Below are positions 7,958-17,455 of a stretch of 48,432 nucleotides of DNA, piece after piece; position 1 is the stretch's first letter, and each line of letters begins with the position of its first letter. The stretch spans positions 1 to 48,432 of the forward strand of contig NJBI01000023.1 in NCBI GenBank assembly GCA_005222975.1, read 5' to 3'. This stretch comes from Promethearchaeota archaeon Loki_b31. Lineage in GTDB: Archaea > Asgardarchaeota > Lokiarchaeia > Sigyniarchaeales > SOKP01. The translations under genes were made by a program, and so were the position numbers. The notes below the pieces were generated by a model that saw nothing but the letters and a program-made list of their open reading frames with translations, was not told the DNA's origin and ran no database searches.

Positions 7958-9310
7958 ATGTTTCGCAAAACATCAGTGAACTCAGAGGAATTTATCTTTT
8001 ATATTGATCTTACGACAGATTTTTTGAAGAAAAAAAGCCTTAGTAAGAGTATTAGTAGTTTTATTAAAGACAAGGAAAAATTTAACACTTTAAGTTCTTA
8101 TGGTATTTTGCTTTTTCAAGAAGACGATAACCCGATAACTGTCTATGACGCGAAAGATTTTGGGGCTCTTTCTGATGTTATAGATGAAAAGTGGCAAACT
8201 AGAGAAACTGAGAAAAGCCTTTTTGAAAATGGTTTATTTGAGATCCTGGCTTATATCTTTAGAAAGAGTAGAGAAGCCAGAAAAAATTATCGGGTAATAA
8301 TAATTTCAGACACGCCCAGTCTATTATCTGAAGATTATCATCACGCCCTTTACGATCTTTTAATCAAAGCTAAGAAGTTTGACGCTTTTATCGATATAAT
8401 TCGCTTAGGAGATCAGAAATTTTATGCTGATGATGTGAAGCTAAAAGTAGTCGCGAGCGAAACACACGGAGGCGTGTTTTATTGTACCGAGGCAAAACTA
8501 TTTTTAAATATTCTAAGGTCTTTAATTCAGAGTAAATCTGAATTTATTGTGGTACAACCTAAAGAAGACGATCAAATTTTCGAAGAAGATAAGATATTCT
8601 ACGAAAGACTCGCTGTAGATTTAATATCTTTAGATTCTGAAGAGGAGGAAAAGTGTGATATTTGCGAAAGAGAGCTTTGTCCCATTTGTGACGCTCATTC
8701 AGACGAAGTTCACAAATGTTTTAATTGTAATGCAAAATATCACGCTTGCTGCGCCGCGAATTATGCGATTGCTAACCCTATAGGATTCAATCATTTGTTC
8801 AGGTGTATTCAATGCGATACTTTATTAAAGTTAGACGAAGAATATGTAGAAATGATATATAGGGAAGAACACGAAGAAGAATTTGAGGCTGAATTAATGG
8901 AATTAGGTATTACGGATGAGATCATTGAAGAAGAGCTCTTTGGAGAGGAACAAATTGAAGAACAATCATTTGAGGAGGATGAAGAATTAGTAATTGGAAA
9001 AGAGATAATTGGTCCAGAAAAGCTTAGACCTCCACCCAGATTAGTTAAACCTCCACCCAATTTGACCCCTACTAAAAAGGTTAAAGTTGGAGGGTATTTT
9101 GGTGAAGAAATAAATATAATAAATAATGATCTTGTTCCAACGGCGATAAAAACAATCGTAAGTGATTCTGAAGGAACCATACAAGTGAAAGAAAAAATCT
9201 CGATTACCTCGTTGAAACCCCCTAGAAAGAGCACAATTAAATTTTGTCAAATGTGTGGTCAAACATTAAGTGGTACTTCTATTTGTCCTATATGTGGATT
9301 TAAAAATTAA
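7958..9310 (+). CDS. vWA-like protein with PHD/RING-like zinc finger and C-terminal zinc ribbon (copy 2)
   Basis: 450 aa paralogue of the preceding gene, 150 bp downstream on the same strand. The vWA-like domain (residues 10-190) carries FIYIDLTTDF, IIISDTPSLLSEDY and VASETHGGVFYCT. The finger is cleaner than in copy 1: C233-x2-C236, C241-x2-C244, C254-x2-C257-x4-H262-x-C264-C265, then FR-C283-x2-C286. This fits the C4HC3 order of PHD fingers, with the aromatic residue two before the last CxxC. A strongly acidic linker (about 305-350) is followed by a Pro-rich stretch, the shared VGGYFG motif and a final Cys4 ribbon (CQMCG...CPICGF). Conservation of every cysteine between the diverged copies argues that the finger is real and functional. 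The MIDAS is again degenerate (D-L-T-T-D). Precise function is unknown. Confidence 0.7.
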   Translation: MFRKTSVNSEEFIFYIDLTTDFLKKKSLSKSISSFIKDKEKFNTLSSYGILLFQEDDNPITVYDAKDFGALSDVIDEKWQTRETEKSLFENGLFEILAYIFRKSREARKNYRVIIISDTPSLLSEDYHHALYDLLIKAKKFDAFIDIIRLGDQKFYADDVKLKVVASETHGGVFYCTEAKLFLNILRSLIQSKSEFIVVQPKEDDQIFEEDKIFYERLAVDLISLDSEEEEKCDICERELCPICDAHSDEVHKCFNCNAKYHACCAANYAIANPIGFNHLFRCIQCDTLLKLDEEYVEMIYREEHEEEFEAELMELGITDEIIEEELFGEEQIEEQSFEEDEELVIGKEIIGPEKLRPPPRLVKPPPNLTPTKKVKVGGYFGEEINIINNDLVPTAIKTIVSDSEGTIQVKEKISITSLKPPRKSTIKFCQMCGQTLSGTSICPICGFKN

Positions 9311-9477
9311 GCAATTAATAGATATGTTTTTATATGTATTTTATTTTTTATGCTCCTGGTTGATATGAAATTGATAAGTAGAGTATTAATACCACATAAT
9401 TTTTAGATTTACACCAATTTTGTTTGTGAATTATTCAATTCCAATAAAATTAAAACAATGATAACTTCTACATTTCA

Positions 9478-10401
9478 ATGACCATAGAGGAATTAAATGA
9501 AGCTCATTTTAATCCAACAGTTTCCAAAATAAGCATGTTCTTATCAGGAATTTTTATGGGTAATGTAGGGATATTTATTTCATTATTAAGTGGGTATCCA
9601 ATTTATTCAATAGTCTTGTTCAGAGGTATTTTTGGAGCTGCTTTTCTAATTATATTTATGTTAATAACAAGATCTTTTTCTATTACTTTCTTTAAAGAGT
9701 GTTTCAAGATGCACTGGAAATATTTAATTATAATAGCAATTTCTAACCCATTGGTAGTATTTCTTTACTTTTGGAATATAACGCTCACTGGTTATGCTTT
9801 TGCAGCTTTTTTATTATATACTAGTGGAGTTTTTTTATTAATCTTTTTAGTAATAACGAAAGAAGATAAAGTATCAAAAATCAACTTTATTAGTTTCATT
9901 TTAGCAATCGTTGGGATATCCATTATAATGGAATTTTGGACCGGTCAAATTTTAATATTGGGGATATTTATTGGGATTTTTTCAGGTTTTTGCTTAGGTA
10001 TTTTGATTTTCTCTAAAAAAAAGATTTATAAAATTAGAGGAAAAGTTCAGTTAAAAATTAATTCGGATGGAAATTTTGATGCATTTTTAACTTTATGGTC
10101 AACTTTATTCTTAATTTTTCCATTTCTACCATTTAGTATTACAGATTTATTTAGAATCACAATTTTGGATTTAATATTTATTTTAGGGCTAGGGCTTATC
10201 CCTACTGCTTTAGCGTTTACATTTTATAATGTTGGAGTGAAAAAAGATAAAGGAGGTAACATTATAATTTTATCTTATTTTGAACCTGTTATGGCAACTA
10301 TTAATACAGCAATTTTTTTAAAAAATCTCTCTATTTTTACCATCATAGGAGGTTTTTTTGTTCTATTAGCTAATTATATTACGCTAAAATATTTAAAGTA
10401 A
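9478..10401 (+). CDS. EamA/DMT-family permease
   Basis: 307 aa, very hydrophobic, with about ten membrane segments arranged as two similar halves, as in drug/metabolite transporters (EamA family, usually about 290-310 aa). The first half includes GIFMGNVGIFISLLSGYPIY followed by the RGIFGAAFL motif; the second half carries LGLGLIPTALAFTFYNVGV, FEPVMATINTAIFLK and a final IGGFFVLLANYITL, all typical of the family. It lies in the plasma membrane. Substrate cannot be predicted. The gene stands alone between unrelated neighbours, with an AT-rich gap on each side. Confidence 0.85.
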   Translation: MTIEELNEAHFNPTVSKISMFLSGIFMGNVGIFISLLSGYPIYSIVLFRGIFGAAFLIIFMLITRSFSITFFKECFKMHWKYLIIIAISNPLVVFLYFWNITLTGYAFAAFLLYTSGVFLLIFLVITKEDKVSKINFISFILAIVGISIIMEFWTGQILILGIFIGIFSGFCLGILIFSKKKIYKIRGKVQLKINSDGNFDAFLTLWSTLFLIFPFLPFSITDLFRITILDLIFILGLGLIPTALAFTFYNVGVKKDKGGNIIILSYFEPVMATINTAIFLKNLSIFTIIGGFFVLLANYITLKYLK

Positions 10402-10561
10402 GAGAAGCTCGTTATTTGGAAACTTTTTTTTTATATCTAAAATTAAGGATTTCTAACAGGATTTAGAGAATTTTTAAAAAACTTTTTATGATGTCAAATG
10501 ACAGGTAATAAAGAACTGGAAATTTAATCACAAAAATAATTGCACAAAATATGGAAAGAGT

Positions 10562-10590
10562 AAGGAATTATCGAAAAATTGAAATTCCTT
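10562..10590. promoter_or_regulatory. Inverted repeat upstream of hypB
   Basis: AAGGAATT (10562-10569) and AATTCCTT (10583-10590) are perfect 8-bp inverted arms around a 13-nt spacer, about 30 bp before the hypB start. The position suits an operator or a leader hairpin. No second copy was noticed, so the role is inference only. Confidence 0.3.
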
Positions 10591-10618
10591 CAAATATTAA
10601 TAAAACAAAAACAAATAC

Positions 10619-11344
10619 ATGTTCTCCATGTCAGATAAGGAAGAAAGGGAAATCTCAAGAATTAAAGAAGTCGAAAGTACCAATTTAGCTCGAGATGATA
10701 TAAGAGAGTTAGTTATTGAAACTAAAAAAGCGGTTGAAAAAGATAATGATTTATTAGCTAATAGAGTTCATCGTAATTTTTTAGACAATAACATCAAGTC
10801 CTTCGATATTGTAGGAGCTATAGGAGCTGGAAAAACTGCTCTGTTGGAAAAGATAGCGGAAAAGTTAACTCCAAAATTTCGAATGTTAGTCATTTGTGGA
10901 GATATTACTACTCGAGTAGATGCCGATCGCATAGAAAAGTATAACGCTGAAACTATTCAGATCAACACGGGTCGAGAATGCGCATTAAACGCGTATCACA
11001 TACACCAAATAATTAAAAACAAGGATTTGCAGAATTACGATGTTATCTTTATCGAAAATGTAGGAAATTTAATATGCCCATCGGAGTTTGTCTTAGGAAC
11101 TGATAAAAGGATAATCGTAGTATCCATCACAGAGGGCGAATGGGTTGTTGAAAAGCATCCTATGCTTTTTAAAATGTCAGATATCGCGGTAATTAATAAG
11201 ATCGATCTAAAAGAACGCTTAGGAACTAATGTTGAGAAAATGATCGCTGACGCTAAAAAAATTAACCCGGAAATAGAGGTTATTACAACAAGTGCTAAAA
11301 CTGGGGAGAATATTGATAAATTAATGGAATTAATAGGATTTTAA
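10619..11344 (+). CDS. hypB: HypB-like nickel-incorporation GTPase
   Basis: 241 aa SIMIBI-class GTPase of the HypB family, which loads nickel into [NiFe]-hydrogenase large subunits together with HypA. Visible motifs are Walker A GAIGAGKT (66-73), the HypB-specific ENVGNLICPSEF (146-157) and NKID (193-196). The N-terminal helix preceding the G domain is typical (NRVHRNFLDNN). In most HypB proteins the metal site begins with Cys-His in a GxxCHLDA motif; here it reads GRECALNAYH, so the His is replaced by Ala while the second Cys (NLICP) is kept. No hydrogenase, hypA or other hyp gene is in the window. An ATG nine bases downstream (Met4) is an equally good start. A beta-helix gene follows 47 nt later, perhaps cotranscribed. 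Confidence 0.88.
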   Translation: MFSMSDKEEREISRIKEVESTNLARDDIRELVIETKKAVEKDNDLLANRVHRNFLDNNIKSFDIVGAIGAGKTALLEKIAEKLTPKFRMLVICGDITTRVDADRIEKYNAETIQINTGRECALNAYHIHQIIKNKDLQNYDVIFIENVGNLICPSEFVLGTDKRIIVVSITEGEWVVEKHPMLFKMSDIAVINKIDLKERLGTNVEKMIADAKKINPEIEVITTSAKTGENIDKLMELIGF

Positions 11345-11391
11345 AGTTTAAAAGTGAAATATATAAAAAGTAAAACCTTAGATGAGGGAAT

Positions 11392-11811
11392 ATGAAGGAA
11401 GAATTAACTAAGATTGAGGAAATTATTGTAAATCCTAATGAAATCAAAATATCAAACATTAAAGAATTAATGGAAACATTCTTTGTTAAATTAAAGAATC
11501 GGGTTGACAACTATATTGGAGATTACCCAACTTTTATTGAACCCGTTTATTTAGAAGACAACGTTAAAATTGGAGACGATGTTCTCTTAGGACCAAATGT
11601 ATATGTCGGTGCCAATTCAGAAATCCCAGATTATGTTGAAATATCAAACACGATCATTTTTGATAACGTAAAAATTGGAGAGAACTTTAAATTGGAAAAT
11701 TGTATCGTTGCTAAAAATAGTTCTTTTAATTTTAAAAACCTTAACATGAAAAATAGCGTATTAATTGGAGTTGCCAATTTAAAAAACGAATTACAGAATA
11801 TTGGATTTTAA
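11392..11811 (+). CDS. Small hexapeptide-repeat (left-handed beta-helix) protein
   Basis: 139 aa. After an N-terminal helical region (1-50), residues 50-125 show imperfect hexapeptide repeats of the [LIV]-G-x4 type: VYLEDNVKIGDDVLLGPNVY, then VEISNTIIFDNVKIG and KNSVLIG. This is the left-handed beta-helix found at the C-terminus of sugar-1-phosphate nucleotidylyltransferases and in acyltransferases. The nucleotidyltransferase half is absent, so this is a stand-alone beta-helix subunit, perhaps a partner or oligomerisation module. GAGGG just upstream of the ATG is a plausible ribosome-binding site. It follows hypB closely on the same strand. No catalytic His is obvious. Confidence 0.65.
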   Translation: MKEELTKIEEIIVNPNEIKISNIKELMETFFVKLKNRVDNYIGDYPTFIEPVYLEDNVKIGDDVLLGPNVYVGANSEIPDYVEISNTIIFDNVKIGENFKLENCIVAKNSSFNFKNLNMKNSVLIGVANLKNELQNIGF

Positions 11812-11879
11812 ATAATATCGTTATTGCAATTATTAATAAATTCTATGTTAATTGATACAATATAAATTGGTGCTGTTAA

Positions 11880-12707
11880 ATGAAAGATAATGAAAAATAT
11901 TTTAAAACAAATTTAAGAAGATGGAACGAATTAGTTGAGATTAATGCTAAATCCAAATTTTACGACTTAGATGGATTCAAATCGGGTAAATCGTCTCTTT
12001 TTCCAATCGAAAGAGAAGAAATAGGAAATGTGGATGGTAAAACGCTCTTACACCTACAATGTCATTTTGGAATGGACACCCTTTCTTTTGCGCGACTCGG
12101 GGCGAAGGTCACCGGCGTTGATTTCTCAGATAAAGCCATTAAGCTTGCTCGTCAATTAAGCGAAGAATTAAATATCCCTGCTAAGTTTATAAAGGCAAAT
12201 ATTTATGATATACCAGATGTATTACACGAAAAATTTGATATTGTTTTCACATCTAATGGTGTTATTGGCTGGTTGCCGGATTTATATAAATGGGCAGAAA
12301 TAATTGATTATTGTCTGAAACCCGGTGGTACTTTTTATATTACTGAGAATCATCCTTTCGGTAATTTAATCGACGAAAAGTACGATGGTGCTTTTCAGGT
12401 TGGCTACGATTACTTTAACGAAGGAAAACCTTATCGATTTGATGAAGATGATGCATCATACGCCGATCCCAATATTAAATTACAAAATTTTGAAACCTAC
12501 GATTGGTTTCATCCAATGGGAGATGTTATTAATTCATTATTAAAAGTTAATTTTGAGTTAGAATTTCTCCACGAGTTTCCATTTAGTTTTTTTCAGATTC
12601 ATCCCGATATGAAACAAAACAAAGAAACGAAATATTGGGAATTTCAAACTTTAAAGCATTCAGTCCCGATGATTTTTTCGATAAAAGCACATAAAAAGAA
12701 GGATTGA
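11880..12707 (+). CDS. Class I SAM-dependent methyltransferase
   Basis: 275 aa. Motif I is LLHLQCHFGMDTLSFARLGA with the acidic end of strand 2 in VTGVDFSDKAIKLARQL; motif II is FDIVFTSNGVIGWLPDL and the following LKPGGTFYITENHPFG is the usual post-II strand. The N-terminal part (RRWNELVEINAKSKFYD) and the C-terminal half (EDDASYADPNIKLQNFETYD) resemble a widespread group of small-molecule methyltransferases of unassigned substrate. A GGTG element precedes the ATG by a few bases. No neighbour suggests the acceptor. Confidence 0.85.
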   Translation: MKDNEKYFKTNLRRWNELVEINAKSKFYDLDGFKSGKSSLFPIEREEIGNVDGKTLLHLQCHFGMDTLSFARLGAKVTGVDFSDKAIKLARQLSEELNIPAKFIKANIYDIPDVLHEKFDIVFTSNGVIGWLPDLYKWAEIIDYCLKPGGTFYITENHPFGNLIDEKYDGAFQVGYDYFNEGKPYRFDEDDASYADPNIKLQNFETYDWFHPMGDVINSLLKVNFELEFLHEFPFSFFQIHPDMKQNKETKYWEFQTLKHSVPMIFSIKAHKKKD

Positions 12708-12788
12708 TTCTTTATTCTTACTTTTATTTTTAATTTCTTTCTCCGAAAGTAATAAATCTTCTATATTTACACTTGAATGGGAAATTGA

Positions 12789-14243
<1,455 letters not shown>

Positions 14244-14290
14244 ATAGAAATAAATACATTATTTTTTACCATGGGTTTTTATTATACCAC

Positions 14291-14320
14291 GTTTTTCCAA
14301 GCTATGTTTGAACAAATAAC
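14291..14320 (+). repeat. Degenerate second copy of the tyrosine phenol-lyase 3' end
   Basis: The stretch gtttttccaagctatgtttg and the bases after it repeat the last codons of the upstream gene (14208-14237, tttttccaagctaaatttga onward) with few changes. Translated, it gives FFQAMFEQ against FFQAKFEQ of the intact protein. It lies about 85 bp downstream and is not preceded by any coding remnant I can read. It is best seen as the scar of a tandem duplication or of a lost paralogue. Confidence 0.6.
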
Positions 14321-14366
14321 TTTAGAAAAACTTATTTTTTAAAAACTTTTTTATAAAAAAAAAGAG

Positions 14367-14621
14367 TTAAGGGAAAAGAATTGATACGCCAGTTTTCTTT
14401 TTTGCGGTCCACCGTTTCATTTCATCGTAGCAATCGACGCAGTACCAGGCTCCATCAATAGGATTGTAGGTCATGTCTTTATCTATTGCGACACATCTAC
14501 GACATTTGCATATAGAATTCTGTATTAAATTATTAAGTTCTTGTTCTCTGTCTCCAGATTTACTAGTAAATCTCCTTTTATATAACTTAGATTTTTCATT
14601 AGTTAGTGTATAAAATGACAT
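14367..14621 (-). CDS. Small unknown protein with zinc-finger cysteines
   Basis: 84 aa. Cys40-x2-Cys43 (CKCRRC, with an extra Cys38) and Cys61-x2-Cys64 (WYCVDCYDE) are separated by 17 residues, as in a zinc-ribbon or treble-clef finger. The N-terminal 30 residues are basic (KLYKRRFTSKSGDREQE). No family is recognised. A GC-rich hairpin (14652-14672) lies just upstream, between this gene and 14718-14987. Confidence 0.5.
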   Translation of the reverse strand: MSFYTLTNEKSKLYKRRFTSKSGDREQELNNLIQNSICKCRRCVAIDKDMTYNPIDGAWYCVDCYDEMKRWTAKKKTGVSILFP

Positions 14622-14651
14622 TTTTGTTTAAAAAGATTTACTTGTAGAAGA

Positions 14652-14672
14652 CGGCTGCTTTAATTGCAGCCG
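14652..14672 (-). terminator. GC-rich hairpin between two minus-strand genes
   Basis: CGGCTGC (14652-14658) and GCAGCCG (14666-14672) form a perfect 7-bp stem with a 7-nt loop, striking in such AT-rich DNA. On the minus strand it follows the stop of the gene at 14718 and is followed by a moderately U-rich stretch, so termination or mRNA 3'-end stabilisation fits. Archaeal terminators usually need only a poly-U run, so an attenuator or small RNA element is also possible. Confidence 0.4.
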
Positions 14673-14717
14673 CATTTTCTAAATTTTGTGATTACTTAAA
14701 ATTTAGTGATATTTAAT

Positions 14718-14987
14718 TCAGTCGACAATAAAAATTTGATGACTCAACTTGAGAAATTGTAAATAAACACCTTTATATTTAGCAAAATACTTTCTCACCC
14801 AACTCAGATGAATGCGGAGGCCTTGCTTTAACCGTTTTAATTCTTCGTCTTCAGGGAACTCGGCGATATTTTGGTCCAATTTTAAGATTTTCGCCTCAGT
14901 TTTTAAAATATACTTTTGAAAGGCTTCAAAATTATGCAGAAACACGATACCTTTTACTATAATATTTACTCCTTCTCCCGTTTTCAT
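14718..14987 (-). CDS. Small unknown helical protein
   Basis: 89 aa, rich in Lys, Leu and Glu, predicted mostly helical (EAFQKYILKTEAKILKLDQN, LKRLKQGLRIHLSWVRKYF). No cysteine pairs, membrane segment or catalytic motif is visible and no family is recognised. It is on the same strand as the zinc-finger gene downstream, separated by a hairpin. Codon use resembles the neighbours, so it is probably a real gene. Confidence 0.42.
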   Translation of the reverse strand: MKTGEGVNIIVKGIVFLHNFEAFQKYILKTEAKILKLDQNIAEFPEDEELKRLKQGLRIHLSWVRKYFAKYKGVYLQFLKLSHQIFIVD

Positions 14988-15141
14988 TCGGTGTTTTAAT
15001 GAAGGATAACGCTCTAAGTCCTGACTTCGACAAAAAGATTTAAATATTAGATGGGTAATTTATTAAGTAGTTATTAAATTTAGATAATATTTAGATAAAT
15101 ATAAAAATTCGTGAAATTTATTTAATGAGGAGATATTTATT

Positions 15142-15774
15142 TTGCCTGAGGATTTAATTAATTTAATAGTAGATTTATATGAGAAGGAAGCTATAGAATT
15201 GGTACAAAAAAAAGTCGAAGTGGGAGAGGATCCCCTAAAAATCTTGGACCAAGTTAGACTAGCTATGGCTAAGGTTGGAGAGAAATTTGAGAACAAGGAA
15301 TTTTTCCTACCGGACTTGATCATGTCAGGTGAAATACTAAGACAGATAACCGAAATCTTGGAACCAAAGCTTAAAGCTGGTCTCAAGGCCGAAAGTCTGG
15401 GAAAGATTGTTTTGGGAACTGTTTTCGGCGATATACATGATATAGGGAAGGATATTGTTAGATTCATGCTGGAAACAAATGGATTTGAGGTTTACGATCT
15501 CGGCGTAGATGTACCAAAAGGAAAATTCGTGGAAAAAATCAAAGAAGTAAATCCAGAAATTATAGCTCTGAGCGGATTCTTAACTCTAGCATATAATTCC
15601 ATGAAAGAAACCATAGAAGAAATTAAGAAAGCGGGATTAAGAGAAAAAGCGAAAATAATGATTGGAGGAGGTCAGATGGATGAGCGAATAAGGAAATATG
15701 TGGGTGCGGACGCCTATGGAGAAGATGCAGTCGAAGCAGTGGTTTTGGCCAAAAAATGGGTAGGAGCTAAGTAA
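15142..15774 (+). CDS. Methyltransferase corrinoid (cobalamin-binding) protein
   Basis: 210 aa, the usual size of MtaC/MtbC/MttC-type corrinoid proteins. Residues 1-85 are the four-helix cap domain (VRLAMAKVGEKFENKEFFLP). Residues 90-210 are the Rossmann B12-binding domain with D97-x-H99-x-x-G102 (GDIHDIGKDI), His99 being the lower cobalt ligand, followed by the LSGFLTL and IGGGQMDE loops. It carries a methyl group on cobalt between a substrate-specific methyltransferase and an acceptor. The start is TTG, with GAGGAG about 10-15 nt upstream. The UroD-type methyltransferase begins 35 nt after the stop, so the two form an operon. No reductive activator (RamA-like) gene is in the window. Confidence 0.92.
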   Translation: MPEDLINLIVDLYEKEAIELVQKKVEVGEDPLKILDQVRLAMAKVGEKFENKEFFLPDLIMSGEILRQITEILEPKLKAGLKAESLGKIVLGTVFGDIHDIGKDIVRFMLETNGFEVYDLGVDVPKGKFVEKIKEVNPEIIALSGFLTLAYNSMKETIEEIKKAGLREKAKIMIGGGQMDERIRKYVGADAYGEDAVEAVVLAKKWVGAK

Positions 15775-15809
15775 GAATCCTCAGTAAAGAATTTGTAGGA
15801 GGAAAAAAA

Positions 15810-17147
15810 ATGGAAAAGAAATTGGAAGAGTTATTAACAGATGAAAAGCAGGATGAGATGTTTAAAAGGTGGCTCTCACCACAGGGCATAGAGTTTGCTA
15901 GTCCCGAAGCCGAGAAGTCTTATAAGGAAAGAGTAACAAGGATAAAGGATGCTATTCAATTGAAAAAAATGCCTGATAGAGTTCCGGTCGTTCTAATGGT
16001 TGGTTTTTTCCCCGCTTTTTATAGCGGAATAACCCCCAGAGAGGCTATGTATGACTACGATAAACTCTTTATGGCATGGAAAAAAATGGTTTTGGATTTT
16101 GAGCCAGATGCGCATATTGGTTGTTTCATACCAAGCCCAGGAAAACTCTTTGATATCCTTGATTATAAATTATATGCATGGCCTGGTCATGGAGTCTCTC
16201 CTAACCATTCATACCAGTGCCTTGAGAGTGAATACATGAAGGCGGATGAATATGATGCTTTGATTCAAGATCCATCAGGTTTCTTCAGGAGCGTTTATTT
16301 ACCGCGTATATTTGGGGCGTTAGAACCCCTTAAACAGTTAGCCCCCCTCACCAACATAATCGAATTGCCATTCACTGGCGGTAATATCCTACCATACGGT
16401 CTACCAGACGTTCAGGAGGCCCTTAAAGCACTTATGGAAGCAGGAAGTGAAGCCCTAAAATGGGGGGGTGTGCTCGGAACGTTCGATAAGGAGATGGCGG
16501 AAGCAGGATATCCTAACTTCTTTGGTGGAGCAACGAAGACACCTTATGATACCATTGGCGATACCCTCAGAGGTACTAAAGGGATAATGCTTGATTTATA
16601 CCGTCAGCCTGATAAGTTACTTAAAGCACTTGAAGTGGTAACGCCTTTAATGGTTAACATGGGCGTATCCATGACTAAGATGACCGGAAATCCTATTGTA
16701 TTTATACCTTTACATAAAGGAGCCGATGGCTTTCTCTCTGATGAGCAGTTTAAGACCTTCTACTGGCCATCTTTTAGAAAGCTCCTAATGGGCTTGATTG
16801 AAGAGGGTTGCGTGCCATTTTCTTATGCTGAGGGTGGCTTTAACACGCGCCTGGAAATTATTAAGGATTTGCCTAGAGGTAAGGTCATATGGGCGTTCGA
16901 CACAACAGATATGAGTAAAGCAAAAGAAATTTTAGGCGACTCTGCCTGCGTAGGGGGCAACATGCCCATCGCTTTGTTAAAAATAGGCACACCCCAAGAA
17001 GTAAAAGATTACGCAAAGCAACTATTAGATACTGCCGGTAAAGATGGTGGTTACATAATGATCAACGGTGCGGTAATTGAAGAGGCAAAACCAGAAAATG
17101 TAAAAGCTATGATTGATTTCACCAAGGAATACGGCGTATATAAATAA
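15810..17147 (+). CDS. Uroporphyrinogen decarboxylase-family (UroD/MtaA-like) corrinoid methyltransferase
   Basis: 445 aa. The sequence follows the UroD-like TIM barrel used by MtaA/MtbA and related corrinoid methyltransferases: VPVVLMVGFFPAF, FIPLHKGADGFLSDEQFKTF, FSYAEGGFNTRLEIIKDLP, VIWAFDTTDM and CVGGNMPIALLKIGTP. The canonical His-x-Cys...Cys zinc triad of MtaA is not obvious, so it may act at the substrate side rather than as a coenzyme M or tetrahydrofolate methyltransferase. A strong AGGAGG precedes the ATG. It is cotranscribed with the corrinoid protein just upstream. Methylated substrate unknown (methoxylated aromatic, methylamine and others possible). True uroporphyrinogen decarboxylase is unlikely given the corrinoid partner. 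Confidence 0.85.
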   Translation: MEKKLEELLTDEKQDEMFKRWLSPQGIEFASPEAEKSYKERVTRIKDAIQLKKMPDRVPVVLMVGFFPAFYSGITPREAMYDYDKLFMAWKKMVLDFEPDAHIGCFIPSPGKLFDILDYKLYAWPGHGVSPNHSYQCLESEYMKADEYDALIQDPSGFFRSVYLPRIFGALEPLKQLAPLTNIIELPFTGGNILPYGLPDVQEALKALMEAGSEALKWGGVLGTFDKEMAEAGYPNFFGGATKTPYDTIGDTLRGTKGIMLDLYRQPDKLLKALEVVTPLMVNMGVSMTKMTGNPIVFIPLHKGADGFLSDEQFKTFYWPSFRKLLMGLIEEGCVPFSYAEGGFNTRLEIIKDLPRGKVIWAFDTTDMSKAKEILGDSACVGGNMPIALLKIGTPQEVKDYAKQLLDTAGKDGGYIMINGAVIEEAKPENVKAMIDFTKEYGVYK

Positions 17148-17455
17148 ATAAGTATTTTTAATTTTTTACTATTTTTTTTTAAACAGAATATAATTCGATG
17201 TGCTAAACGATAATCAAAATTTATAGGAGTTTCATATTCTGGTTCATCCAAAAGCTTCAATAGTTTATAATAATCATCTTCTTTCATTATATTTTAAACT
17301 CTTTTAGTAAAACAGATATGAGATTTTTACGATCTTCGAAAAAAATCTCCAAGTAAACCTATATTGCAACAGGGGCAAGATTATTACAGATTGTAAGTTT
17401 TGAATCGACCCGAAGGAAAAATTCATAGAATAAAAAAAATAATAATTATTAATTT
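17148..17455. other. AT-rich gap with no convincing gene
   Basis: About 300 bp between the UroD-like gene and the radA locus. A minus-strand frame starts with an ATG at 17287 (MKEDDYYKLLKLLDEPEYET...) and looks protein-like for about 50 codons, then runs antisense into the UroD-like gene without a separate stop. It may be a gene remnant or chance. Poly-T tracts near 17158-17180 suit a terminator for the upstream operon. Confidence 0.4.

Noticed and set aside
8809..9234. Ser-rich minus-strand frame
   Set aside because: Low-complexity Ser/Ile pattern is the antisense of the acidic linker of vWA copy 2.
10550..10687. Short frame upstream of and overlapping hypB (contains CSPCQIRKK)
   Set aside because: It overlaps the hypB start in another frame and is short; no support beyond chance.
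17051..17287. Minus-strand frame of 78 codons at the end of the UroD-like gene
   Set aside because: Its second half is antisense to the UroD-like gene; only the first ~50 codons are intergenic and no family is recognised.
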